Shown here: positions 1 to 8,813 of the stretch, in pieces
Numbering within the stretch: position 1 is the first letter of the stretch
Layout of the letters: each line of letters opens with the position of its first letter
Origin: an uncultured Clostridia bacterium
GTDB taxonomy: Bacteria; Bacillota; Clostridia; Christensenellales; CAG-917
Reading direction: 5' to 3'
Length of the DNA stretch: 33,353 nucleotides
Assembly: GCA_947628255.1 (NCBI GenBank)
Contig: CANQZE010000003.1
Location: 1 to 33,353 of the forward strand
The notes under the pieces: model-generated
Seen by the model: the letters and a program-made list of their open reading frames with translations, nothing else
What the model was told of the DNA's origin: nothing
The model's database searches: none
Position numbers and translations under genes: made by a program

Positions 1-390
1 AAAACGACGCTTGCGGGGGCTGTGGCGCTCGCGGCGACGGAGCGTGGCAAGAGCGCGCTGATCTTGAGCGCATACGGGCTGAACGCCCTCTTTCTCAAGT
101 GTCACACCTCGCCCATCGCGGCGCGGGACGGCATACTCTCTCCCGTCGTCGGCGCGGACCTTGTTGTCATCGACGATCTCGGCACGGAGCCTCTGCTTCG
201 CAACGTCACGCTTGAATATCTGCTTGTCCTGCTCGAGGAGAGATCGCGCGCGGGGCGAAGCACGGTGATCACGTCCAATCTGACGATGTGCGCGCTTCGC
301 GAGCGCTATCAGGAGCGGATTTGCTCCCGCCTGTCCGATCGCGAGACGTCGCGCGTCATCGTCCTGAGCGGCGACGATCTGAGGCTGTGA
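1..390 (+). CDS. DnaC/IstB-like AAA+ ATPase (replication helicase loader-like), 5'-truncated by window edge
   Basis: Frame +1 is open from base 1 (KTTLAGAVALAATERG...), the tail of a Walker A motif; Walker B-like 'LVVIDDLGTE'; 'STVITSNL' and 'RICSRLSD' are typical of DnaC/IstB proteins. Confidence 0.8.
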   Translation, partial: KTTLAGAVALAATERGKSALILSAYGLNALFLKCHTSPIAARDGILSPVVGADLVVIDDLGTEPLLRNVTLEYLLVLLEERSRAGRSTVITSNLTMCALRERYQERICSRLSDRETSRVIVLSGDDLRL

Positions 391-478
391 GGGCTTGAAA
401 AGCGGCTCAATATCGGGACCATTTTTGCAAAACGCGCATTAAACCTCAAATTTGCGGGCGATAAACATCATTTCAAGC

Positions 479-510
479 AAAAACACCCTCGAGATCGAGG
501 ATGTTTTTTT
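479..510. terminator. Bidirectional intrinsic terminator between convergent dnaC-like gene and transporter operon
   Basis: aaaaacaccctcgagatcgaggatgttttttt: GC stem with A-tract and T-tract on either side. Confidence 0.75.
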
Positions 511-556
511 GATTGTCTATGCGCTTGCGCGCTTTTTTGCCGAGATATCGCGCCTT

Positions 557-1525
557 CTATCGCTCTTCTCTGAAGTACGACGTGCCGAGCGCCGCAGGGG
601 GTTGCACGCTCTTCTTGCCGAATATGGACGTGATGATCAGCACCAGCACCGTGACGATGTACGGCAACATATTGATTATTTCCATTTGAGCAAAAGTTGT
701 GCCTTCGATATAGTTTGCCAAAATATACAGCCCGCCAAAGATGAATGAACCGGGTATGGACAAAACAGGCCTCCACATAGAGAAAATAACCAACGCTATC
801 GACAGCCATCCGAATCCTTCCAAAATATACTCCCAATTGCCGCCCATATAGTCAATTATGCAGAAGAATCCGCCAATAGCCGATATTGCGCATCCCGTGC
901 ATGTTGAGACATATTTGTATTTTGTCACGTTTATACCGACGGCGTCTGCAGTTGCGGGATTTTCGCCGACTGCACGCAGGTTGAGACCAACTCTTGTCTT
1001 TGACAGAATGATTTGCGCCACGATAGCAACTATTATCGCGAGATAAACCAACACGCCGTGCGACAGAAAAATTTGTACAAACCAATTTTCACTTTGCACT
1101 TGAAACATATTCAAGAAAAATCTGCTTGCTCTTGTGATTATAACGAAGTTTTGGGCCTGCATTTTCGTAATCAGATAGCCTGCCAATCCAACGCCGAATG
1201 TTGTCATCGCAAGACCCACAACGTTTTGATTCGCTCTTAATGTTACCGTCAAAAAACTGTACAGCAATCCCATCAATGCGCCTGCGAAGATCGTAACAAG
1301 CAGAGGAATCAGCACCAACAGCGCGGGAGCGGACAATCCCATTGATTTGACCAAATAGTATTCCGCAATACAACCGCAAGCAGCGCCTACGCTCATAACG
1401 CCCGGGATACCGAGATTAAGATGACCACCCTTTTCAATAATAGTTTCGCCCGTAGAGCCATATAGGAACGTAGCGCTCAAGCGCATAGCGCTTTTGATAA
1501 ATTGCACCAACATTGCACCGGTCAT
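557..1525 (-). CDS. ABC transporter permease, BMP/nucleoside (YufQ/NupQ-like)
   Basis: Multi-TM protein with 'GEKGGHLNLGIPGVM'-type and 'GENPATADAVGINV' permease motifs; ATGA overlap with upstream permease. Confidence 0.85.
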   Translation of the reverse strand: MTGAMLVQFIKSAMRLSATFLYGSTGETIIEKGGHLNLGIPGVMSVGAACGCIAEYYLVKSMGLSAPALLVLIPLLVTIFAGALMGLLYSFLTVTLRANQNVVGLAMTTFGVGLAGYLITKMQAQNFVIITRASRFFLNMFQVQSENWFVQIFLSHGVLVYLAIIVAIVAQIILSKTRVGLNLRAVGENPATADAVGINVTKYKYVSTCTGCAISAIGGFFCIIDYMGGNWEYILEGFGWLSIALVIFSMWRPVLSIPGSFIFGGLYILANYIEGTTFAQMEIINMLPYIVTVLVLIITSIFGKKSVQPPAALGTSYFREER

Positions 1526-2742
1526 ATTCGTCTCCCCTCCTCGTCGTCATTCTGTTCGTCTTTCTGTAACAATCGCACATCTTCATTTTCATTTGCAGTC
1601 AGTTGTTCAGACGAATCTTCACCTTGCGCCGCAAGTTCGAGGTCTTCGTGCGCAACCTTTTTCTCACTCTTCTTAAGAATCACTCTATATCTGATAAAGA
1701 ATTCGCAAATTATGATTATGAGGAAGCAAATACCAGTGGCAACTTCGGCAAAGAAAGCATTGGCGATTCCAAAACTTTCCATAACTCGCGTCGTTCCCTT
1801 TGATAAAAAAACAACGACACAGGACATCAAAACTATCGCAAGCGGATTGAACTGTCCGAGCCAACTGACCAAAACAGCCGTAAATCCTCTGCCACCGACC
1901 GTGTCGATGCTGACGGTATGATCTATTCCTGCGCCAATCAAAAATCCGGCAATGGCGCACATTGCGCCAGAAAGCACGAGCGTCCTTATGATGACTTTCG
2001 GCACATTTATTCCGATATATCTTGCAGTATTTTGGCTTTCGCCGACAACCGAAACCTCATAACCGTGTTTTGAAAAGCGCATATATATGAATAAGAATAC
2101 GGTTATGAATATAGCAACGATTATGCTCAACACATAGTCTCCCCCGGCTATCTGTGGCAAATTACCACTTGTCAACGGGGGAAGCTGCCCCGAGCTTGTG
2201 GGTACCCATGCTTTTATGGAATAAAGCACGATTTGAAGCGCGATATAGTTCATCATCAATGTGAACAGAGTTTCGTTTGTATTCCAAAGCGCCTTGAATA
2301 TCGCGGGAATCACAGCCCAGAGAATGCCCACAGACAATGAAGCTATCAATGAAATGAATATCAACAACGTGTCTGAGACTTTTCCGCCTAGATAAAACAT
2401 ACAAAGCACGGACATATAAGCGCTTATCAGCACCTGACCTTCCGCGCCGATGTTCCAGAACCTCATTTTGAAAGCGGGTGTGACGGCAAGCGATATTATC
2501 AAAAGTATCGCTGCGTCTCTGAAAAAGATATTAACATTCAGATTGGTCCCGAACGCTCCCTTGAACATAAATTCGACAACCTTGAAGGGAGAACCTTTCA
2601 AAACGATGGATATCAGCAGACAAATGAACAACAAACTTCCTGCAATTGCACCCAAACGGATTGCCCATTGCTTCCACGCGTCCAAATGGTCTCTCTTTAC
2701 AAGATGTATCAAAGGCTCTCTTTCTTTCTTTTCATTCACCAT
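1522..2742 (-). CDS. ABC transporter permease, BMP/nucleoside (YufP/NupP-like)
   Basis: 'FWNIGAEGQVLISA' and 'VGESQNTARYIGINVPKV' motifs; ATG at 2742 preceded by ggaggt, overlapping the ATPase stop. The track ORF extends 5' to 2787. Confidence 0.85.
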   Translation of the reverse strand: MVNEKKEREPLIHLVKRDHLDAWKQWAIRLGAIAGSLLFICLLISIVLKGSPFKVVEFMFKGAFGTNLNVNIFFRDAAILLIISLAVTPAFKMRFWNIGAEGQVLISAYMSVLCMFYLGGKVSDTLLIFISLIASLSVGILWAVIPAIFKALWNTNETLFTLMMNYIALQIVLYSIKAWVPTSSGQLPPLTSGNLPQIAGGDYVLSIIVAIFITVFLFIYMRFSKHGYEVSVVGESQNTARYIGINVPKVIIRTLVLSGAMCAIAGFLIGAGIDHTVSIDTVGGRGFTAVLVSWLGQFNPLAIVLMSCVVVFLSKGTTRVMESFGIANAFFAEVATGICFLIIIICEFFIRYRVILKKSEKKVAHEDLELAAQGEDSSEQLTANENEDVRLLQKDEQNDDEEGRRI

Positions 2743-4507
2743 CTGGCATAACCTCCGTAGAAGAATCTGTGAGGGCGGCCCCTTCATCCATATGGAGTTG
2801 TCCCATCATCATAAGACCTATTTTGTTTTTATCCGCAGTTCTGCCATCCACAATTCCCGTCACTTTACCACCGCAAATTATCATTATTCTGTCGCAAAGC
2901 TGAATCAAAACATCCAGATCCTCGCCGACAAAAATGACAGCGACTTTCTTTTCTTTTTGATCGTTGAGCAAATTGTATATCGTGTATGACGAGTTGATGT
3001 CGAGGCCTCTGACAGGATATGCCGCCATAAGCACGGAAGGCGAAGCCGCAATCTCGCGCCCGACAAGCACTTTTTGCACATTTCCGCCGGAAAGTCTTCT
3101 AACGGCGGTGTGAGTGCTTGGGGTGACGACTTCAAGCTCTTCCACAATGGTCTCGGCAAGTTTTTTTGGAGACTTTCTGTCGAGGAACATAAAGCCCTTG
3201 CGGTAGGAGCGGAGCATCATATTGTCTATGAGGTCCATATTGCCCACAAGTCCCATTCCCAATCTGTCCTCGGGGACGAAGGACAACCTCACGCCGAGGT
3301 CGCGTATCTGAACGGGTGTTTTGGAGCGAAGGTCCACGGGCGCGTCGTCCTTTGCGGGATCGAAATAGGTGATAGCGCCGTCCTTAATCTTGTAAAGCCC
3401 CGCGATGGCCTCTAGAAGTTGTCTCTGCCCGCTGCCCGCGATGCCCGCGATGCCGAGGATCTCGCCCGATCTTGCTTCAAACGAAACGTTGTCAAGCACT
3501 TTGACGCCGTCGATGTCAAGGGCGGTGAGTCCGCTGACGACAAGCCTGTTTTTGACGTCGTGCGGCTCGGTGCGATCGATGTTGAGAGACACCTTTTTGC
3601 CAACCATCATCTCGGTGAGTTGCTGCTCGTTCGTCTCGGAGGTATTGACGGTCGCGATATGTTCGCCCTTTCTGAGCACCGCGACTCTGTCCGAGATCGC
3701 CATAACTTCGTTGAGTTTGTGCGTGATGATGATGATTGACTTGCCCGCCGCCTTCATATTGCGAAGCACGTCGAACAATTTGTCTATCTCTTGAGGCGTA
3801 AGCACCGCGGTCGGCTCATCCAAAATGAGGATATCCGCGCCGCGATACAGCACTTTTATGATTTCGACCGTCTGCTTTTCGCTGACAGACAAGTCGTATA
3901 TCTTCTTTTTCAGGTCGATTTTGAATCCAAAACGGTTTGCGATGTCCTGCACGACGTCCGCGCGCTTTTTCGCAAGCCAATTGAATTTGATCTTTTTCCC
4001 TATCCCCACAAGCGGCATAAGAGCAAGTTTGCGCTTGGTTTCTTTTTCGCTGTGGAATTTGGGTTTTGTCATATACGCGAGAGGACCGGGATGCTCGGAT
4101 TCGTCATAATGCTCGTAAGCCTCGTTCTCCGCCCTGTGCGCCTCGGCAAGTTTTTCCTTCTCCTCTTTGAGATCAAATTTGGGACACTTCTCGCCAAGGA
4201 TGATGTTGTCCGCCGCGCTGAATGTGTCCACAAGTTTGAAGTGCTGATGGATCATCCCTATCTTGTGCGCGAACGCGTCCTTGGGCGATTTGATGACGAC
4301 CTCTTCGCCGTTTATGTAGATGTGTCCTTCGTCGGGGAAATAGATTCCGGAGATCATATTCATAAGGGTGGTCTTGCCGCTTCCGTTCTCCCCTAAAATA
4401 GAAAGTATCTCGCCCTTATAAACGTCGAGATCCACATTCTTGTTGGCAACCACATCGCCGAAAGTCTTTGTGATGCCTCTAAGCTCAATAGCAACAGTTT
4501 TTTCCAC
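2732..4507 (-). CDS. ABC transporter ATP-binding protein with two NBDs (YufO/NupO-like)
   Basis: 'GENGSGKTTLMNMISG', 'ILILDEPTAVLTPQE', second NBD 'RRLSGGNVQKVLVGREI'; GTG start at 4507 with cggaggtaa RBS. The 23 aa upstream in the track ORF come from the terminator hairpin. Confidence 0.88.
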   Translation of the reverse strand: MEKTVAIELRGITKTFGDVVANKNVDLDVYKGEILSILGENGSGKTTLMNMISGIYFPDEGHIYINGEEVVIKSPKDAFAHKIGMIHQHFKLVDTFSAADNIILGEKCPKFDLKEEKEKLAEAHRAENEAYEHYDESEHPGPLAYMTKPKFHSEKETKRKLALMPLVGIGKKIKFNWLAKKRADVVQDIANRFGFKIDLKKKIYDLSVSEKQTVEIIKVLYRGADILILDEPTAVLTPQEIDKLFDVLRNMKAAGKSIIIITHKLNEVMAISDRVAVLRKGEHIATVNTSETNEQQLTEMMVGKKVSLNIDRTEPHDVKNRLVVSGLTALDIDGVKVLDNVSFEARSGEILGIAGIAGSGQRQLLEAIAGLYKIKDGAITYFDPAKDDAPVDLRSKTPVQIRDLGVRLSFVPEDRLGMGLVGNMDLIDNMMLRSYRKGFMFLDRKSPKKLAETIVEELEVVTPSTHTAVRRLSGGNVQKVLVGREIAASPSVLMAAYPVRGLDINSSYTIYNLLNDQKEKKVAVIFVGEDLDVLIQLCDRIMIICGGKVTGIVDGRTADKNKIGLMMMGQLHMDEGAALTDSSTEVMPDGE

Positions 4508-4523
4508 GCTGTTACCTCCGCTG

Positions 4524-4563
4524 AAAAAAATAAAACGGTTGGGCGGGAAATTCCCGCCCAACC
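4524..4563 (-). terminator. Intergenic hairpin plus U-tract between bmp gene and ABC ATPase gene
   Basis: ggttgggcgggaaattcccgcccaacc (4537-4563), followed on the minus strand by gttttattttttt. Confidence 0.75.
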
Positions 4564-4575
4564 ACGTTATGCACA

Positions 4576-5904
4576 TTATGCATTAGTATCGGGAGTCCAA
4601 GTTTCAGTCGGATTGTAAATCCTGTTCTTAAGCGTGATGCCGTCTATTTCAAGGCTGAAATAAGGAGCGGACATAATTTCGGACTCATGGAAATAACCGT
4701 TTGAAACAACTTCGGTTTCTTCTACTTTGAAGGTTGTCAGCGTTGCGTTTCCAACGGTGAATTTGCTGGTATCAAACACATGCAATTGACCGCTTGCGAG
4801 TTTTTCTCTCAACTCAACGATCTTTTCAAGCGTTCCTTCAACAACCGTATCTTCATTGAGGTTTGTCAAAACGACGGAACCGGTCTTGATTGTACCCGTC
4901 CAATCATCTTCGATAGTTTCGCCCTTGACTGTTTGAGCAATGATGTATTTGATGTAAGGCGTCCAATCGATTCTGGAAGAAACAAGGAATGTCTCGGGGC
5001 AAGCTTCGATCGTGCTGCCGTTGTAGGAGACGTTGGGGATTCCCGCCTCGTTGCAAGCGGTAGGAGCGCCCATAGAGTCTGCGTGCTGAGAAATAAGTGC
5101 GCAACCGTCCTTGATGAGAGCTTCCGCAGCGGATTTTTCACGAGTAACATCGTACCAGCTACCAGTGAAACGGACATCCATAACAACGTTGCTGACGACG
5201 CTTCTCACGCCAAGGAACCAGCTGGTATAACCGGAGATAACTTCCGCATATGTAAAGGCTCCGACATAACCGATCTTGATGTTACCATTTGCGTCTTTCT
5301 GATTGGCTTTGATTTGATTGTCATTGATCATCTGTTGAAGTTTGAGACCTGCGACAACGCCTGCAAGGTATCTGCCCTCATAGATGGAAGCGAAACCATT
5401 GTGATAGTTTGCGGGAACATTCAACTTTGTACCACCACTGGAAGGTGTGAATTCCGCCAAATGTGCTGCAGTACCCGTTGCATGGCAATATTGCACCTCG
5501 GGGTGACGGTTTGCAGATTGAATCATAAACGGCTCATGTCCAAAGCTATCTGCAAATATGATCTTGCAGCCTTGCGTCACAAGATCCTCTGCCGCATTGT
5601 AGCAGTCGGAAGTTTCTGCGATATTTGTTTTGAGCACAAGCTCGACCCCGAGTTCGCTGCAAGCACTTCTGATGGCGTTGATGAAGTTCTTGTCGTAAGT
5701 CGATTCCTCTCCATGCAAGCAAATTGCACCAAACTTGAAGTCGGAAGGAATGGTCAAGGAAGAGTAATCGGGAGTCACAAGATGCTCATAAGCGGGCATT
5801 GTGATCTCATGATATGTTTCTCGCGGATCGCAAGCAACAAGACCGATTGCCACAGATGCGACCAAGAGGACGCAAATTGCAAGAATCAAAATTCTCTTTT
5901 TCAT
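4576..5904 (-). CDS. BMP-family ABC transporter substrate-binding lipoprotein
   Basis: Signal peptide with lipobox (...VAIGLVAC); BMP-family periplasmic-binding-protein layout; adjacent to matching ATPase and permeases. Confidence 0.88.
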   Translation of the reverse strand: MKKRILILAICVLLVASVAIGLVACDPRETYHEITMPAYEHLVTPDYSSLTIPSDFKFGAICLHGEESTYDKNFINAIRSACSELGVELVLKTNIAETSDCYNAAEDLVTQGCKIIFADSFGHEPFMIQSANRHPEVQYCHATGTAAHLAEFTPSSGGTKLNVPANYHNGFASIYEGRYLAGVVAGLKLQQMINDNQIKANQKDANGNIKIGYVGAFTYAEVISGYTSWFLGVRSVVSNVVMDVRFTGSWYDVTREKSAAEALIKDGCALISQHADSMGAPTACNEAGIPNVSYNGSTIEACPETFLVSSRIDWTPYIKYIIAQTVKGETIEDDWTGTIKTGSVVLTNLNEDTVVEGTLEKIVELREKLASGQLHVFDTSKFTVGNATLTTFKVEETEVVSNGYFHESEIMSAPYFSLEIDGITLKNRIYNPTETWTPDTNA

Positions 5905-5949
5905 TGATATTTCTCCTTTTTAGCCGTTAGGCTTAATTTTTGATCAATT

Positions 5950-6522
5950 TCAGTGGCGGAATGTGAGGCTGTCGTCCGTCATCGACTCGATGATGGCGAG
6001 GCTCTCTACGCGCACGCCCCTCGCCCTAAGCTCCGCCCCGCCCGGCTGGAAGCCCTTCTCGATGGCGATCGCGCAACCGACAAGAGTCGCACCCGCCTGC
6101 TCTATCAGACTGACGAGGCCCTTCACCGCCTCGCCGCGCGCAAGAAAGTCGTCCACGATCAGGACTCTGTCCCCCGCGCACAAAAAGTCCTTATCCACGC
6201 AGATGGTGCTTTTTGCGCCGTGCGTGTAGGACATAACTTCCGCCGTGAAGCAGTTCGCCGAAATGTTGGACGTTTTGCTCTTTTTAGCAAAAAGCATCGG
6301 CGCGTGCAGATAGCGTGCCGCCGCACAAGCTATCGCTATGCCCGATGCCTCTATGGTAAGAATCTTTGTGACATTGTCGCCTTCGAAGCGCGCAGAAATT
6401 TCCTTACCTATCTCGTCAAGCAGACTCTCGTCTATCAAGTGGTTCAAAAATCCGCTGACCTTCAGGACCTCGCCCGGATAAACCTTGCCGTCCTTGAGGA
6501 TGCGCTCTTCAAGAAGCTTCAT
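5950..6522 (-). CDS. xpt: Xanthine phosphoribosyltransferase
   Basis: 'MKLLEERILKDGKVYPGEVLKVSGFLNHLID' and PRPP-binding 'VLIVDDFLARGEA'; ATG at 6522 after cggaggttgt RBS. Confidence 0.9.
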   Translation of the reverse strand: MKLLEERILKDGKVYPGEVLKVSGFLNHLIDESLLDEIGKEISARFEGDNVTKILTIEASGIAIACAAARYLHAPMLFAKKSKTSNISANCFTAEVMSYTHGAKSTICVDKDFLCAGDRVLIVDDFLARGEAVKGLVSLIEQAGATLVGCAIAIEKGFQPGGAELRARGVRVESLAIIESMTDDSLTFRH

Positions 6523-6620
6523 ACAACCTCCGCTACGCGGTCTGAGCCAAAGCTCAGGTGAATTGCCGTACTGCCACATCACCGCCCAAAAGCTCTCGCC
6601 TTTGGAAAAATGATGAGAGA

Positions 6621-6650
6621 ATTATAATAAATCGCGCACGCCTCTGTCAA
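6621..6650 (-). promoter_or_regulatory. Sigma-A type promoter for xpt operon
   Basis: Minus strand TTGACA-18 bp-TATAAT. Confidence 0.7.
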
Positions 6651-6932
6651 ACAATTTGAGGGCGTTATGACAAAAAATTTCAAAAAAACACAAAGAGTAT
6701 TTCCTACCGCCAAAAATCGCCAAAATATGGATATCTTGCGTTTGAAAACTCCCCACCCCACAACATATTGTGTGAGAAACCACCCACGATTTTTAATTGT
6801 GATTTAGAGTATAAGAAAGCTCAGACAAAGTTTGGGGAGAGAATCAAGCGAATAAACGTTATTGTCTCGGACAGGGGGAATAGAATCCCCAGCCTCACCC
6901 GCTTATTGGCTTATTCACCGCCTCTGACGCAG

Positions 6933-8294
6933 TTATTCGCAAGATAGCGCGGTCTTGCAGGCTTTTTCAAGCGCGCGGCATACATCAAGCGCCTCCTCGA
7001 GGTCCTTGCCGCGGACTACCACGCCGTGATGCGCAAGAAAACACGCGGGAGCATTGCCGATCGCTTCGAGGATGTTCTTGATCAAGCCTTTGGTGCCGGG
7101 AAGAGCCGCTTTTGCGCACGGGATCTCGCCGCCCAGAATCTCGACAAATTCGTCGGGGACGGCAAGAGGCTTGTTCATCGCGGCAAAGATGCAACCATAG
7201 AATGGATGCGAATGTATCGTCGCGCGCACGTCGCCCGTGAGTAGCGCGGCGTGGATGCCTTTTTCGCTTGTGGGCTTGTCGGAGCCTGTCCACTTGAGCG
7301 TCTCGAGGTCGACCTTGGCGATCTGCTCCGCCTTGAGCGCCGTATAGTCTATGCCGGACGGCGTTGCGAGCATAAATTTGTCGTCCAATTTGACGGCTAT
7401 GTTGCCCCACGTACCCTGCACGAGATTCTCCTCGAGCATCGTGACGCCTGCATTTTTGATGCTTTCGGCGATCTTTTTCTCCTCGTCGGTGACGATGGCG
7501 GACGCAGGCTCGGACGCTCCCGGCTCGCTAGTTTTTGCCTGAGCGATATCCTCTTTTGCCTCGTCGGCGGCATTGCTTTCATCCCCGCCTTGAGTCTGCG
7601 CGTCTGCGCTTTCCGCCTTCTCTTCATCGGCGGAGACATCGGGACGCGAGGCAGTCTCCTCTTCCATATGCTGTTGCTGATTCTTTTTGGAATATTTCAA
7701 TTTGTAGACGACGTGTTCCAACACCGCCTGCAACTTGCCGAGGTGCTGAGTGCCGCCTTTACCTTCCGCCAACAGTTCCGCATTGCAAGCCTTGTCCAGC
7801 ACGAGAGTGGCGGTGAAAACCTCGTCCAGCGTACGCCCTGTGACGACCGCGCCCGCGTCAGGAAGGAAACACGCGTTTCTCAGCCCCGACAGCGCAGCGA
7901 CCACTTCCGCCGCGACGTTTTTGGACGCGCTCTTGACGCTTATGCCGCACACTTGTGCGAGATCGTCCAGAATGGGTTGCAACGGCAGACGTTTTTCGGA
8001 AAATTTCAGGATGCTGTCCCCGTCCACGATGGCGGCCGCTCCCGAATTTTTGTCCTGCCTCACCGCGCAGAACAGTATGACTGCCGCCGCGCGGAAATTG
8101 CCCTCAAACGACTCGATGTTTTTGTCGTTGACAAAGAGGATGTCCTCCTCTTTAATATCGCGAAAATCCGCGGTCGCGGAAGTGATGAGGATCCCGTCCG
8201 CTTCTTTGACGGCGATATATCCGCTGTCGATATATCCCTTTTCGCACATCAGCTTCGCATATTTCGCGACGCTCAAAACCGTTGACTCGTTCAT
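6933..8294 (-). CDS. Two-domain class II aldolase/adducin-family protein (degenerate N-terminal copy, acidic linker, canonical C-terminal copy)
   Basis: C-terminal 'GTWGNIAV', 'TIHSHPFYG', 'FLAHHGVVVRGKDLEEA'; N-terminal half aligns by eye but lacks the histidines. ATG at 8294 with ggag RBS. Confidence 0.8.
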   Translation of the reverse strand: MNESTVLSVAKYAKLMCEKGYIDSGYIAVKEADGILITSATADFRDIKEEDILFVNDKNIESFEGNFRAAAVILFCAVRQDKNSGAAAIVDGDSILKFSEKRLPLQPILDDLAQVCGISVKSASKNVAAEVVAALSGLRNACFLPDAGAVVTGRTLDEVFTATLVLDKACNAELLAEGKGGTQHLGKLQAVLEHVVYKLKYSKKNQQQHMEEETASRPDVSADEEKAESADAQTQGGDESNAADEAKEDIAQAKTSEPGASEPASAIVTDEEKKIAESIKNAGVTMLEENLVQGTWGNIAVKLDDKFMLATPSGIDYTALKAEQIAKVDLETLKWTGSDKPTSEKGIHAALLTGDVRATIHSHPFYGCIFAAMNKPLAVPDEFVEILGGEIPCAKAALPGTKGLIKNILEAIGNAPACFLAHHGVVVRGKDLEEALDVCRALEKACKTALSCE

Positions 8295-8538
8295 ATTCAC
8301 TCCTAACGGGCTGTACGCCCACATAATTATTGCTTATATATAATACTACCAAACATTTTGTTAAAAACAAAGTGTTTTTTGAAATTTTTATCTCGTTTTA
8401 TGTCCGCGGAGTGAGTTTACGCGGAAAAAGCGGCGTATCGACGCGAGATTTTGCTCTCTTTTGCTCCAAAACAACGCTTCCGCTCCGTTTGCTAAAAGAG
8501 AGATCATATCGGGGATGTCGCCCCAACAGAGAAATATG

Positions 8539-8811
8539 TCATTCTTCCTTGCCGTCCTCTTGCGCGCTCGCCTCCTGACCGCCCGATCGGCTTTGAGACG
8601 TCTCGCCCTGCGCCTCCTTTGCGGCGGCTACGATGTCCGAGATATCCTCTTCCCCGTGGCAGGAGCAGTTGCACTTGCCGCTGTACGGACAACAACCGCA
8701 GTCCGAGCCGAGCGACGGTTTGCCTTTGAGTTTTCTCACTACCATCGCGACGACCATTGCAAGCACGAACGCCGAGACAAGCACTATGACGATGATTTCG
8801 ACAGTTCCCAT
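8539..8811 (-). CDS. FeoB-associated Cys-rich membrane protein
   Basis: Single N-terminal TM followed by 'SDCGCCPYSGKCNCSCH'; directly downstream of feoB. Confidence 0.85.
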   Translation of the reverse strand: MGTVEIIVIVLVSAFVLAMVVAMVVRKLKGKPSLGSDCGCCPYSGKCNCSCHGEEDISDIVAAAKEAQGETSQSRSGGQEASAQEDGKEE

Positions 8812-8813
8812 TT

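Noticed and set aside
4780-5907. 375-aa plus-strand ORF
   Set aside because: Antisense to the BMP lipoprotein gene; no RBS or domain evidence.
6840-6905. tRNA-like T-arm (gggggaatagaatcccc)
   Set aside because: Loop does not fit TTCRANN and no acceptor or anticodon stem could be drawn.
7251-8285. 344-aa plus-strand ORF
   Set aside because: Antisense to the two-domain aldolase; no family features.
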